From NCBI GenBank assembly GCA_964425585.1, contig CAYRMG010000001.1:1-64000 (forward strand): DNA of 64,000 nucleotides, in the 5' to 3' direction. This document shows, piece after piece, positions 39,793 through 47,178 of this stretch. This stretch comes from Aquifex sp964425585 (GTDB lineage: Bacteria; Aquificota; Aquificia; Aquificales; Aquificaceae). The position numbers and the translations under genes were made by a program. Every line of letters starts with the position of its first letter. The first letter of the stretch is position 1. The notes under the pieces were generated by a model. It had not been told where the DNA came from. It saw nothing but the letters and a program-made list of their open reading frames with translations, and did no database searches.

Positions 39793-39793
39793 C

Positions 39794-40432
39794 TTACTTT
39801 ACCTCCTCAAAGCGTATAAGTTTTATCTTATCCATACTTTTCTGGAAGGATATTCCAAATTCGGAGATTTCCGTTAGTTTTGAAAGGTGAACGTATCCCT
39901 CTATGACCTTCATTGCATACTGCTCTTTAATACCTTTAAGGTAATTGTATATATCCTCCTCAAGTATTGCGTTGGCCACGTATCCCCTTTGAAGGGTAGA
40001 TACGTGATATATTATCTTGAACTTCTTTCCGTATTGGGATAGCCTTTTTAAATCTTCATTTAGGGCTTCCTGAACTACTTCGTCGGGAAGTTCTCCGAAG
40101 TATGCCATGTAAAGAACGGAAGGTTTATACTTTTCAAGGGAAGGTATTAACTCCGTGCCGCCTTCTATATACCACGCCTTTTTGCCGAGCATTCTGAGGC
40201 CTGTCACAAGGGCTCCCGCAAAAACCGCACAAAGTTGAGAGTTTTCCATAAATACGACACCTACACGGTCAAAACCGTTTCTTGAAAGAAGCTTTGATGT
40301 TGCATAAGCTACGTTAAGTCTGGGATTCACCGTTTTAGGGTCTATGAATCTATTACTTTTCTCTCTTCCGAAAGAAAACCCCGCTACAAATGGAAGAATT
40401 AGGGAAATCTTTATAAGTTCTCTTCTATTCAT
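39794..40432 (-). CDS. Exported protein of unknown function (Tat-like signal)
   Basis: The 212-residue protein starts with MNRRELIKISLILPFVAG, a twin-Arg signal-like segment. The mature part alternates strands and helices (VGVVFMENSQLCAVFAGALVTG) in a Rossmann-like or periplasmic-binding pattern. I do not recognise the family. It overlaps ilvN by 8 bp and its end carries the Shine-Dalgarno of the next gene, so it is inside the operon leading into the GTPase module. Confidence 0.75.
   Translation of the reverse strand: MNRRELIKISLILPFVAGFSFGREKSNRFIDPKTVNPRLNVAYATSKLLSRNGFDRVGVVFMENSQLCAVFAGALVTGLRMLGKKAWYIEGGTELIPSLEKYKPSVLYMAYFGELPDEVVQEALNEDLKRLSQYGKKFKIIYHVSTLQRGYVANAILEEDIYNYLKGIKEQYAMKVIEGYVHLSKLTEISEFGISFQKSMDKIKLIRFEEVK
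39801..39807 (-). promoter_or_regulatory. Shine-Dalgarno supporting an ATA start codon
   Basis: AGGAGGT on the minus strand is 8 nt upstream of ATA at 39792-39790. This is the spacing seen before ATG starts elsewhere in the window, and no conventional start codon lies at that distance in the open frame. Confidence 0.65.
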
Positions 40433-41009
40433 TGTTTTCCACCTCCTTCAGATTGAGCTCGCGCTTCATAGCTATTTTACCCGTTCTTGCCATCTCCTTT
40501 ATACCGAAAGGTTTTAAAAGCTCTATCATAGCGTTTATTTTGTCCTCATCTCCGGTCACTTCTACAGTGTATGTATCCGGCGAAACGTCCACCACCTTTC
40601 CTCTGAATATCTCCGTTATTCTTAGAACTTCATCTCTTGCTCTTGCGGAGGGTGTGTAAACTTTTATGAGGGCGAGTTCCCTTTCAACATGGGGAACGTC
40701 GGTAAGGTCGGTAACTTTGAGTGTATCTATCAGCCTTCTCAGTTGCTTTACAACTTGCTCAATCACTATGTCATCTCCGATAACCTCTATCGTCATTCTT
40801 GATATGCCCTTTTCGTGCGTTTCTCCTACGGACAGGCTCTCTATGTTGTATCCTTTTCCCGCTATTAGGGTTGCTATTCTTGCGAGAACTCCCATCTCGT
40901 TTCTTACCTTAACGGTTATTATGTGCTTCCTTATGTTTCCCTTTCTTATACTTCTCGTCTTAGGTGTCTTGATTACCTCAAGGTCGGATTTGCCTACCGT
41001 ATCCGCCAT
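40425..41009 (-). CDS. ilvN: Acetolactate synthase small (regulatory) subunit
   Basis: This 194-residue protein is the regulatory subunit of acetohydroxyacid synthase. An ACT domain starts near residue 27 (HIITVKVRNEMGVLARIATLIAGKGYNIESLSVG), and a second ACT-like half follows. Valine or leucine binding to the ACT dimer gives feedback control of branched-chain amino-acid synthesis. The catalytic subunit gene ilvB is not adjacent, which is unusual. It has an ~25-residue N-terminal extension. It overlaps the exported protein gene by 8 bp. Confidence 0.93.
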   Translation of the reverse strand: MADTVGKSDLEVIKTPKTRSIRKGNIRKHIITVKVRNEMGVLARIATLIAGKGYNIESLSVGETHEKGISRMTIEVIGDDIVIEQVVKQLRRLIDTLKVTDLTDVPHVERELALIKVYTPSARARDEVLRITEIFRGKVVDVSPDTYTVEVTGDEDKINAMIELLKPFGIKEMARTGKIAMKRELNLKEVENNE

Positions 41010-41031
41010 TTTTTCCTCCTTCAGAGATAAT

Positions 41032-41763
41032 TTAATTGCCTCTATTCAGAATTTCTTTTAAATATTTAACAAGATTTTTATCAACTTTATAACGCTTACC
41101 CGTTATCTCCGAGACGGGAATAACATCTATAAGGGAGTTTAATATGAAAACGTATTTAGCATTTTTCAGGAAGTTAATGTCTATCCTTTCCTCCTTTATT
41201 TCCAGTTTCTCCGAAAGCATGTCTATGGTTGTTCCCCAAAGGAGTCCGCTTTCTACCGCGGGTGTGTAAAACTTACCGTCTTTATAAATAAGTATATTGG
41301 CCGAAGAGGTTTCGGTTAATTGGCTTTTTTCATTCAAAACAACGTTATCGTAAAAACCTTTCCTTCTTGCTTCCCTTTTTACAAGAATGTTAAAAAGAAA
41401 GTTTGTAGTTTTGTGGTAAAAAAGCGGATTTTGAGAGTGTTTTCTGAAGGAGGATATGCCGAGCTTTATGCTATGAGGAGTTTTGGGAAGAGGCTTTACT
41501 ATAACCCTGATTTCATACATGTTAGGATAATCCCCGTAGTAATCTCTTCCCTTAAAAAGAAGCAGGAACTTAACGTATAGGTTTTTCTTTCCCTTTGTTT
41601 TCTTTTTTATCCTTTCTAAGAACTCCTCGTATGAGGGACACGGGTAAGAAAAGAAATCCGCAGACTTTTTTAATCTTTCGTAATGCTTTTTCAGTTTTTC
41701 ATTTTCGCCTTTCCATTTTATGGTTTCAAAGAGTCCCTCTCCGTAAAGAAGAGTTCTTTTCAT
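41032..41763 (-). CDS. Class IV aminotransferase, probable aminodeoxychorismate lyase (PabC-like)
   Basis: The 243-residue protein has the short fold-type IV pattern: GEGLFETIKW at the N-terminus, the PLP Lys in the YHKTTNF segment, NEKSQLTETSSANI, and GLLWGTTIDML. The compact length favours 4-amino-4-deoxychorismate lyase (folate pathway) over branched-chain or D-amino-acid aminotransferase. It overlaps dcd by 4 bp, and two other folate genes are in the window. Confidence 0.82.
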   Translation of the reverse strand: MKRTLLYGEGLFETIKWKGENEKLKKHYERLKKSADFFSYPCPSYEEFLERIKKKTKGKKNLYVKFLLLFKGRDYYGDYPNMYEIRVIVKPLPKTPHSIKLGISSFRKHSQNPLFYHKTTNFLFNILVKREARRKGFYDNVVLNEKSQLTETSSANILIYKDGKFYTPAVESGLLWGTTIDMLSEKLEIKEERIDINFLKNAKYVFILNSLIDVIPVSEITGKRYKVDKNLVKYLKEILNRGN

Positions 41764-42296
41764 TTCAGCTCCTCGTCCAGATGTATCCTTGATGGAACAA
41801 CTCCTCTTTGACCTTTATACTTTCCCGAGTAAACTTTTTCGGGTTCCCTGTCAAGTCGAGCAAACACAAGCTGGCATATCCTCATACCCCTATACAGCTT
41901 TATGGGGCTGTTGTTTGCATTAAAAAGTTCCAGGGTTATCTGACCTTCAAATCCCGCATCAACCCAGCCCGCATTTTCTATAAAGAGTCCGAGTCTGCCG
42001 AGGGAAGAGCGTCCCTCCACGAAGGCGGTTATGTAAGGGGGAAGCTTTATATACTCAAGGGTTGTAGCCAGGAGAAATTCCTTCGGTTTTATCTCAAAAT
42101 ATTCCCCGAATTCAATTATCTTAATATTTTTTGTAGGTTTTTTGGGGTCTATAAAATCAACGTTTTCGTAAACCGCTATCTGGTTTCCGAGTCTCAAATC
42201 CAGAGAGGAACACTGAACTTGTAAAGGGTCAAAAGGTTCAACTTTTAACTCACCCTTTTCTATAAGCTCCTTAATACTCCTGTCGGATAGAATCAT
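41760..42296 (-). CDS. dcd: dCTP deaminase
   Basis: The 178-residue protein has the Dcd signature VEGRSSLGRLGL, then NAGWVDAGFEGQITLEL with the catalytic Glu, and RGMRICQLVF. It makes dUTP from dCTP, feeding thymidylate synthesis; thyX is at 59-60 kb. Some family members also hydrolyse dUTP, which cannot be excluded. It heads a long minus-strand operon and diverges from a + gene by 11 bp. Confidence 0.94.
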   Translation of the reverse strand: MILSDRSIKELIEKGELKVEPFDPLQVQCSSLDLRLGNQIAVYENVDFIDPKKPTKNIKIIEFGEYFEIKPKEFLLATTLEYIKLPPYITAFVEGRSSLGRLGLFIENAGWVDAGFEGQITLELFNANNSPIKLYRGMRICQLVFARLDREPEKVYSGKYKGQRGVVPSRIHLDEELK

Positions 42297-42307
42297 CTTA
42301 AATTATT

Positions 42308-42634
42308 ATGCGGGTAAAGTTCAGGATAGGTATATACAGAAACGGGAAAAAAATGAAAAAGAAAGACTTTTTAGGTTTGCGTGACCCTCTCTTTATCGGA
42401 ATGAGATACATAACGGAATTTAAATACCTTGAGGCTACAAAGTGGCTGTTAATAGCAAAAGATTCAAGGGAGAAGTATACTCTTCTCGGTATGATAAACG
42501 AGGCTCTGGGACAAAGCGAACAGGCAAAGGAGTTCTTTGAAAATGCAAGCAGATATGAGAAATTAACCGATTACGAGTTTAAGAAAGAGTTCCCCGAAGA
42601 ACTTATTGCGGAACACCGAAACCGAAACTCCTGA
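42308..42634 (+). CDS. Small hypothetical protein with TPR-like helices
   Basis: The 108-residue protein has a basic N-terminus and about four helices (residues 30-85) with a TPR-like pattern (ATKWLLIAKDSREKYTLLGMINEALGQSEQAKEFF). I do not recognise a family. It lies alone on the plus strand, 11 bp from the divergent dcd start, and its 3' end overlaps modA by 32 bp. No ribosome site is evident. Confidence 0.65.
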   Translation: MRVKFRIGIYRNGKKMKKKDFLGLRDPLFIGMRYITEFKYLEATKWLLIAKDSREKYTLLGMINEALGQSEQAKEFFENASRYEKLTDYEFKKEFPEELIAEHRNRNS

Positions 42635-43328
42635 GAATCTCCCTCGCTTCTTCACTTTTCAGGAACTCTATAAATTCCCATGAGGCTTTTTTCCCCTCTC
42701 CGTTTATGGTTATAACCGCAACGTTGTTTATGGGAGAATACAGCCTCTCATCAACTAAAAGATAGTTGCCCTTTCCGTAAGGAATTATAAGCGATAATGC
42801 GACAAGACCGATATCCGCTCCGCCGCTAACAACATATTGAAAGGCTTGCGATACGTTTGAAGCGTAGACAAGCTTACCTTTTACTTTTTCGTAAAGCTTT
42901 GTTTTTTTTAAAAACTCAAGAGCAGCCTTTCCGTAAGGGGCGTATTTAGGATTTGCTATAGCTATTCTATCCGCTTTTGTGACGTCCTTATAACTCTTTA
43001 ACTTTATATTTTTTAAGGTGAATAATGCAAGCTTTCCCCTTGAGAAAACGGTATAAGACTTCTTTACCGCTTTCCCGTGCTCTATGAGTTTCTCAGGATA
43101 AGTTTCGTTTGCAGATATGAATATGTCGTAGGGAGCACCGTGCCTTATCTGGATGTAAAAATGTCCCGAAGCTCCGTAGGATATTAAAACACGGTGTTTA
43201 TACTTCTTTTCAAACCTCTCGGCAATCTCATTCAGGGCAAACCTGAAGCTGGAGGCAGAAGCTATCCTTAAGGTTTCCGAAAAGGCGAGGTGTAAGAAAA
43301 GAAAAATGATTATCAAAGTCCTCAGCAT
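42603..43328 (-). CDS. modA: ModA-like molybdate/tungstate-binding periplasmic protein
   Basis: From the ATG at 43328 the protein has 241 residues with a signal peptide (LRTLIIIFLFLHLAFS). The substrate-binding fold shows IASASSFRFALNEI, SYGASGHFYIQIRHGAPYDIFISAN and the late Ala-Asp-Ile-Gly region, a ModA pattern. It would capture molybdate or tungstate for molybdopterin enzymes. No modB or modC gene is next to it. The longer frame to 43376 overlaps queC and was rejected. Confidence 0.87.
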   Translation of the reverse strand: MLRTLIIIFLFLHLAFSETLRIASASSFRFALNEIAERFEKKYKHRVLISYGASGHFYIQIRHGAPYDIFISANETYPEKLIEHGKAVKKSYTVFSRGKLALFTLKNIKLKSYKDVTKADRIAIANPKYAPYGKAALEFLKKTKLYEKVKGKLVYASNVSQAFQYVVSGGADIGLVALSLIIPYGKGNYLLVDERLYSPINNVAVITINGEGKKASWEFIEFLKSEEAREILRSFGFGVPQ

Positions 43329-43981
43329 TATACTATCCCCTTGAGGGCTTCTTCCCTTTGAATACAGGTCGGGCATTCACCGCAGGGGGGTTCGGTTCCC
43401 CTATAGCAGGAATAGGTTTTTTCAAAGGGAACACCGAGTTCCTTTCCGAGGAGTGCTATCTCCCTCTTTGTCATTCCTAAAAATGGGGCAAAGACGTGCA
43501 CCCTTCTTTTATGTTTTGCTGTGTAAACGGAACCCGCATTTATAGCCGCTTCCGCAGCGGTTATGAACTCGGGTCTGCAGTCGGGATAAGGGGTATCAAG
43601 AGCGTGAACACCTATACCTATATGGTCTATCTCAAGGCTATCCGCAAAGGCCGAAGCAATGGATAGGAATATAAGGTTTCTCATGGGAACCGTTGTTATA
43701 GGGGGTTCATTTTCGGGATACTCGCCGGTAGGAATCTCAACGTTTTCGTCTATAAGGGCGGAGCCTTTAATACTTTCGTAAACGGGAACCTTAACTATGA
43801 TATGCTCTTTAACATCCGCAATTTTTGCAAGCTCCTTCGCGTATTTTAGCTCAACCTTATGTCTTTGGCCGTAATCAAAGGATATCGCGTATACGTCTTT
43901 AAACTCTCTTTTTGCAAGCCATAAGAGTGTGGCACTATCCATTCCTCCCGAAAGGAGAACTATTATTCCCTTTTTACCCAT
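43328..43981 (-). CDS. queC: 7-cyano-7-deazaguanine synthase QueC
   Basis: QueC makes preQ0 from carboxydeazaguanine for queuosine in tRNA. The 217-residue protein has the PP-loop LLSGGMDSAT, FDYGQRHKVEL, PMRNLIFLSIA, and the Zn-binding Cys set YSCYRGTEPPCGECPTCIQR. Its stop overlaps the modA start by one base. Confidence 0.95.
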   Translation of the reverse strand: MGKKGIIVLLSGGMDSATLLWLAKREFKDVYAISFDYGQRHKVELKYAKELAKIADVKEHIIVKVPVYESIKGSALIDENVEIPTGEYPENEPPITTVPMRNLIFLSIASAFADSLEIDHIGIGVHALDTPYPDCRPEFITAAEAAINAGSVYTAKHKRRVHVFAPFLGMTKREIALLGKELGVPFEKTYSCYRGTEPPCGECPTCIQREEALKGIV

Positions 43982-44002
43982 AAGGTTTAAATTAATAGAT
44001 AA

Positions 44003-44119
44003 ATGAAAAGAAGGAAAAGGAAAAAGAATAAGAAGTTGGATTTCGGAAGATTTCTGGTTGAAGAGTTAAAGGCAAAACTGGGGGAAAGAAGATGGATTTT
44101 TACGAACCTCAAGAAGTAA
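44003..44119 (+). CDS. Possible 38-residue very basic protein
   Basis: A short frame with an extremely Lys/Arg-rich N-terminus (MKRRKRKKNKK) followed by an amphipathic helix fills the gap between queC and flgD, and overlaps flgD by 28 bp. It may be a small flagellar or RNA-binding protein, or a chance frame. Comparison with relatives would be needed to tell. Confidence 0.35.
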   Translation: MKRRKRKKNKKLDFGRFLVEELKAKLGERRWIFTNLKK

Positions 44120-44721
44120 GTAAGATTAAAATACTCCCTCCCGATTACGTTCAAGACATAAGCAATATGTCCGCTCAAGATTTTCTGAAGATATACCTTG
44201 AAACCCTGAGGTATCAGGATCCTTTCAATCAAACCGATATATCAAAAAGCCTTGACGATATGGTGAAGATAAATCAGGTTCAATACTTTACCCAAATGAA
44301 GCAGTTTTTAGAGAGTTTAAAGCTCTGGATGAACCAGATGACCTTTCTAAATACCGTAAATCTTATAGGGAAGGAGTTTATCTTTAAAACTGATACGCTG
44401 GATACCATAAAGAGGGATACGTATTACATAGTTTCCGACAGCGACAAGGGAGAGGTTAGCGTAAGAATATACGACGGGGATGAGGTTATAAAGGAGTTCA
44501 AAAAGGAAATTAAAAAAGGTATAAATGAGCTTGACGTTAGCTCCCTTCCCGATGGCCAGTTTACGGTGAAAATCTTTAAAGAAGGAAACGAGGTGAAGGG
44601 ATGGAACTTGGGCTTTAAGGATAGTATTAAATCCGTAGGAATAATTAATAATGAACTTATCCTTGACCTTGCTTCCGGTGTAAGTGTGTCTTCGGATAGA
44701 ATTATTTACGTGGGGGGATAA
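44092..44721 (+). CDS. flgD: Flagellar hook assembly (capping) protein FlgD
   Basis: The 209-residue protein matches FlgD. The conserved N-terminal part has DFLKIYLETLRYQDPFNQTD and a Gln/Asn-rich helix, and the C-terminal part forms an Ig-like domain ending with a strand-rich tail. It caps the growing hook and is exported by the flagellar machine. It has a GGGGAAAGAAG ribosome region and precedes the hook gene flgE by 3 bp. Confidence 0.92.
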   Translation: MDFYEPQEVSKIKILPPDYVQDISNMSAQDFLKIYLETLRYQDPFNQTDISKSLDDMVKINQVQYFTQMKQFLESLKLWMNQMTFLNTVNLIGKEFIFKTDTLDTIKRDTYYIVSDSDKGEVSVRIYDGDEVIKEFKKEIKKGINELDVSSLPDGQFTVKIFKEGNEVKGWNLGFKDSIKSVGIINNELILDLASGVSVSSDRIIYVGG

Positions 44722-44724
44722 GTT

Positions 44725-45718
44725 ATGCTGAGGAGTTTCTTTAACGCTATCACGGGTATGGATGTTTCCCGCTTTGCCTTGGACGTTACATCTGACAACC
44801 TTGCAAACGTAAACACGGTAGGATTCAAAAGGTCACGTCCCATATTTCAGGATATGATTTCTCAGGTCATAGTGGGGCTCAATACAACTACCGGAACGAT
44901 AAAAACGACTACCTTCGGAGCGGGGGCAGTTGTAGATTCCACCCAAAAAGTGTGGACTATAGGAAATTTCAAGCAATCTGATATAACCACGGACTTGGCG
45001 ATAGAGGGGAAAGCTCTTTTCATACTCAAGGATCCGATAACAAACCAGCAACTTTACACAAGGGACGGAAGGTTCAGGATAAACAGGGAAGGTTATATGA
45101 TAAACCCTAACGGCTTATACCTTCAGGGCTTCAGGGTTGACCCCGTAACGGGTGAGGTAACCGGAACCCAGCTTGAGAATATAAGAATAGAAACCCAGAT
45201 ACCTCCGAAGNNNNNNNNNNNNNNNNNNNNNNNNNNNNNNNNNNNNNNNNNNNNNNNNNNNNNNNNNNNNNNNNNNNNNNNNNNNNNNNNNNNNNNNNNN
45301 NNNNNNNNNNTCTTACATTACCCAGCACTCCGCGGACTTCGTAGTTACCATGGACCAAGACGGTTATGCGAGGGGAGAACTGATAGATGTTTACATTCTT
45401 TCGGAAGACGGTGTTGTTGTAGGTGTATACTCAAACGGTGAAACCCTTCCGATGTATAGGCTTGCCCTTGCTCAGTTTACTGACCCGGAAGAGCTCGTTA
45501 AAAAGGGATCAAACCTTTACGCTTCGGTAAAACCCCCTACGGTTCTACTACCGGGAGGGGCTAACAAGATTAGGTCCGGAATGGTAGAACTTTCAAATGT
45601 AGATATAGCGAAAGAATTTATAAACCTTATAACCGCTCAGAGAACTTATCAGGCAAATGCCAGGGCTGTTACGGTTGCAAACACGATACTTGAGGATACG
45701 ATAAATCTTGTAAGATAA
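44725..45718 (+). CDS. flgE: Flagellar hook protein FlgE (interrupted by an assembly gap)
   Basis: The N-terminal 162 residues have the FlgE/FlgG rod-type start (FFNAITGMDVSRFALDVTSDNLANVNTVGFKRSR) and GALFILKDP-like strands. After the 100-N gap the C-terminal 136 residues have MDQDGYARGEL, YSNGETLPMYRLALAQF and AQRTYQANARAV, the FlgE end with its terminal coiled coil. The reading frames before and after the gap differ by one base, so the true gap length is not 100. The protein forms the hook joining the basal body to the filament. Neighbours flgD and fliL support the call. Confidence 0.9.
45211..45310. other. Assembly gap of 100 N inside flgE
   Basis: One hundred Ns stand in for the missing middle of flgE, the variable surface domains. 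Frame mismatch on the two sides shows the length is a placeholder. Known FlgE proteins would need more missing residues than 33. Confidence 0.98.
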
Positions 45719-45722
45719 GAGT

Positions 45723-46205
45723 ATGGCAGAAGAGGTTAAGGAGCCCGAAGCGGGTGGAGGCAAAAAGAAATTAATCCTTTTTCTCCTTCTTTTTATAATA
45801 CTTCTTGCAGTTGCAGGAGGAGGGGCATACTTCTTCCTATTTGCAAAGAAGGACAAGAAGGAAGAGAAAGCTCCCAGAGTAGCCCCGCCCGAAGTGGGGA
45901 TAATGTATAAACTTGAACCCGCGTTTATAGTAAACCTCGCGGATCCGGAGGCAACCGTTTACGCAAGAATTTCAATAACCCTGGAGGTTGCAAACCAGCA
46001 GGTTCTTCAAGAAGTTCATAAAAAGGAACCCGTAATAAGGGATGCGATAATTGAGATAGTATCAAGTAAAACCTCAAGCGAACTAAGAACACCGGAAGGT
46101 AGAGAAGAGTTAAAGCTGGAGATACTTAAAAGGATAAATACGATACTTTCCAAGGGAGGCGTAAGAAACGTTTACTTCACCGAGTTTGTTATCCAGGTAG
46201 AATAA
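45723..46205 (+). CDS. fliL: Flagellar basal body-associated protein FliL
   Basis: The 160-residue protein has a short charged N-terminus, one membrane helix (about residues 16-40), a Lys-rich linker and a periplasmic stomatin-like domain with YKLEPAFIVNLADPEATVYARISITLEV and the final NVYFTEFVIQ. FliL surrounds the stators at the basal body. It lies 4 bp after flgE. No other flagellar genes follow. Confidence 0.9.
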   Translation: MAEEVKEPEAGGGKKKLILFLLLFIILLAVAGGGAYFFLFAKKDKKEEKAPRVAPPEVGIMYKLEPAFIVNLADPEATVYARISITLEVANQQVLQEVHKKEPVIRDAIIEIVSSKTSSELRTPEGREELKLEILKRINTILSKGGVRNVYFTEFVIQVE

Positions 46206-46212
46206 GGAGTTT

Positions 46213-47178
46213 ATGAGAGTTCTTCTTACGGGCTGTGCAGGGTTAATAGGATGGAAAGTAGGGGAAAGGCTACTCAAAGATGGCCATGAGGTTATAGGTG
46301 TAGACAACCTGAATGATTATTACGACCCGAGGTTAAAACTTTATAGACTTGAACACTTGAAAAAGTATGAAAACTTTAAGTTTTACAAGGTTGATATAGA
46401 AAATAAGGAAGCCCTTGAGATTTTATTTAAAGATTACGGATTTGACGTTGTTATAAATGAAGCGGCAAGGGCGGGAGTAAGGTATTCCATAGAAAATCCC
46501 CAGGTTTACTTTACAACGAATACACTCGGAACCCTAAACCTACTTGAGCTTATGAAGAAATATAGCGTAAAGAAGATGATACTCGCATCAACCTCTTCCC
46601 TATACGCGGGTCAACCCATGCCCTTTAAGGAGGAGCTTCCCGTAAACACCCCGATATCTCCTTACGCTGCAAGCAAGAGGAGTGCGGAACTGGCAGCCTA
46701 CACCTATCACTACCTATACGGTCTTGACGTAATTATTCTGAGATACTTTACAGTTTACGGACCCGCGGGAAGACCGGATATGGCCGTGTTTAAGTTCATA
46801 TACAAAACGCTAAAAGATGAACCTATTGAGGTTTACGGAGACGGAAGCCAGAAAAGGGACTTCACCTTCGTTGAAGATGTTGCGGATGCAACGGTAAGGG
46901 CTCTAAATCTTAAAGGGTATGAGATATTAAACATCGGAAATAATAAACCCAGAGCTTTAAAGGAGCTTATAGATTTAATAGAAACGTATACGGGAAAGGA
47001 GGTAAAAGCGATTTATAGGGATTTTCATAAGGCTGACGTAAGGGATACGTGGGCTGATATAAATAAAGCTAAAAAGCTCCTCGGATGGGAACCGAAAACT
47101 TCTCTTGAAGAAGGAATAAGGAAAACCGTTGATTGGTTTAAGGAAAACTGGGAATTTGTGAAAGGGTTAAAGGTTTAG
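46213..47178 (+). CDS. NAD-dependent nucleotide-sugar epimerase (UDP-glucuronate 4-epimerase-like)
   Basis: The 321-residue short-chain dehydrogenase-type protein has TGCAGLIGWKVGERL, the catalytic YAASKR (Tyr-x3-Lys), STSSLYAGQPMPF and VYGPAGRPDMAVFKF. The last of these is typical of the CapI/UDP-glucuronate 4-epimerase group. It would supply a sugar for lipopolysaccharide or glycans. Substrate specificity is not certain. It is 7 bp after fliL on the same strand. Its 3' end overlaps the converging gene by 4 bp. Confidence 0.85.
   Translation: MRVLLTGCAGLIGWKVGERLLKDGHEVIGVDNLNDYYDPRLKLYRLEHLKKYENFKFYKVDIENKEALEILFKDYGFDVVINEAARAGVRYSIENPQVYFTTNTLGTLNLLELMKKYSVKKMILASTSSLYAGQPMPFKEELPVNTPISPYAASKRSAELAAYTYHYLYGLDVIILRYFTVYGPAGRPDMAVFKFIYKTLKDEPIEVYGDGSQKRDFTFVEDVADATVRALNLKGYEILNIGNNKPRALKELIDLIETYTGKEVKAIYRDFHKADVRDTWADINKAKKLLGWEPKTSLEEGIRKTVDWFKENWEFVKGLKV

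Noticed and set aside
45211..45718. flgE as a frameshifted pseudogene
   Set aside because: The shift occurs only across the run of Ns, and both halves are intact hook-protein sequence.
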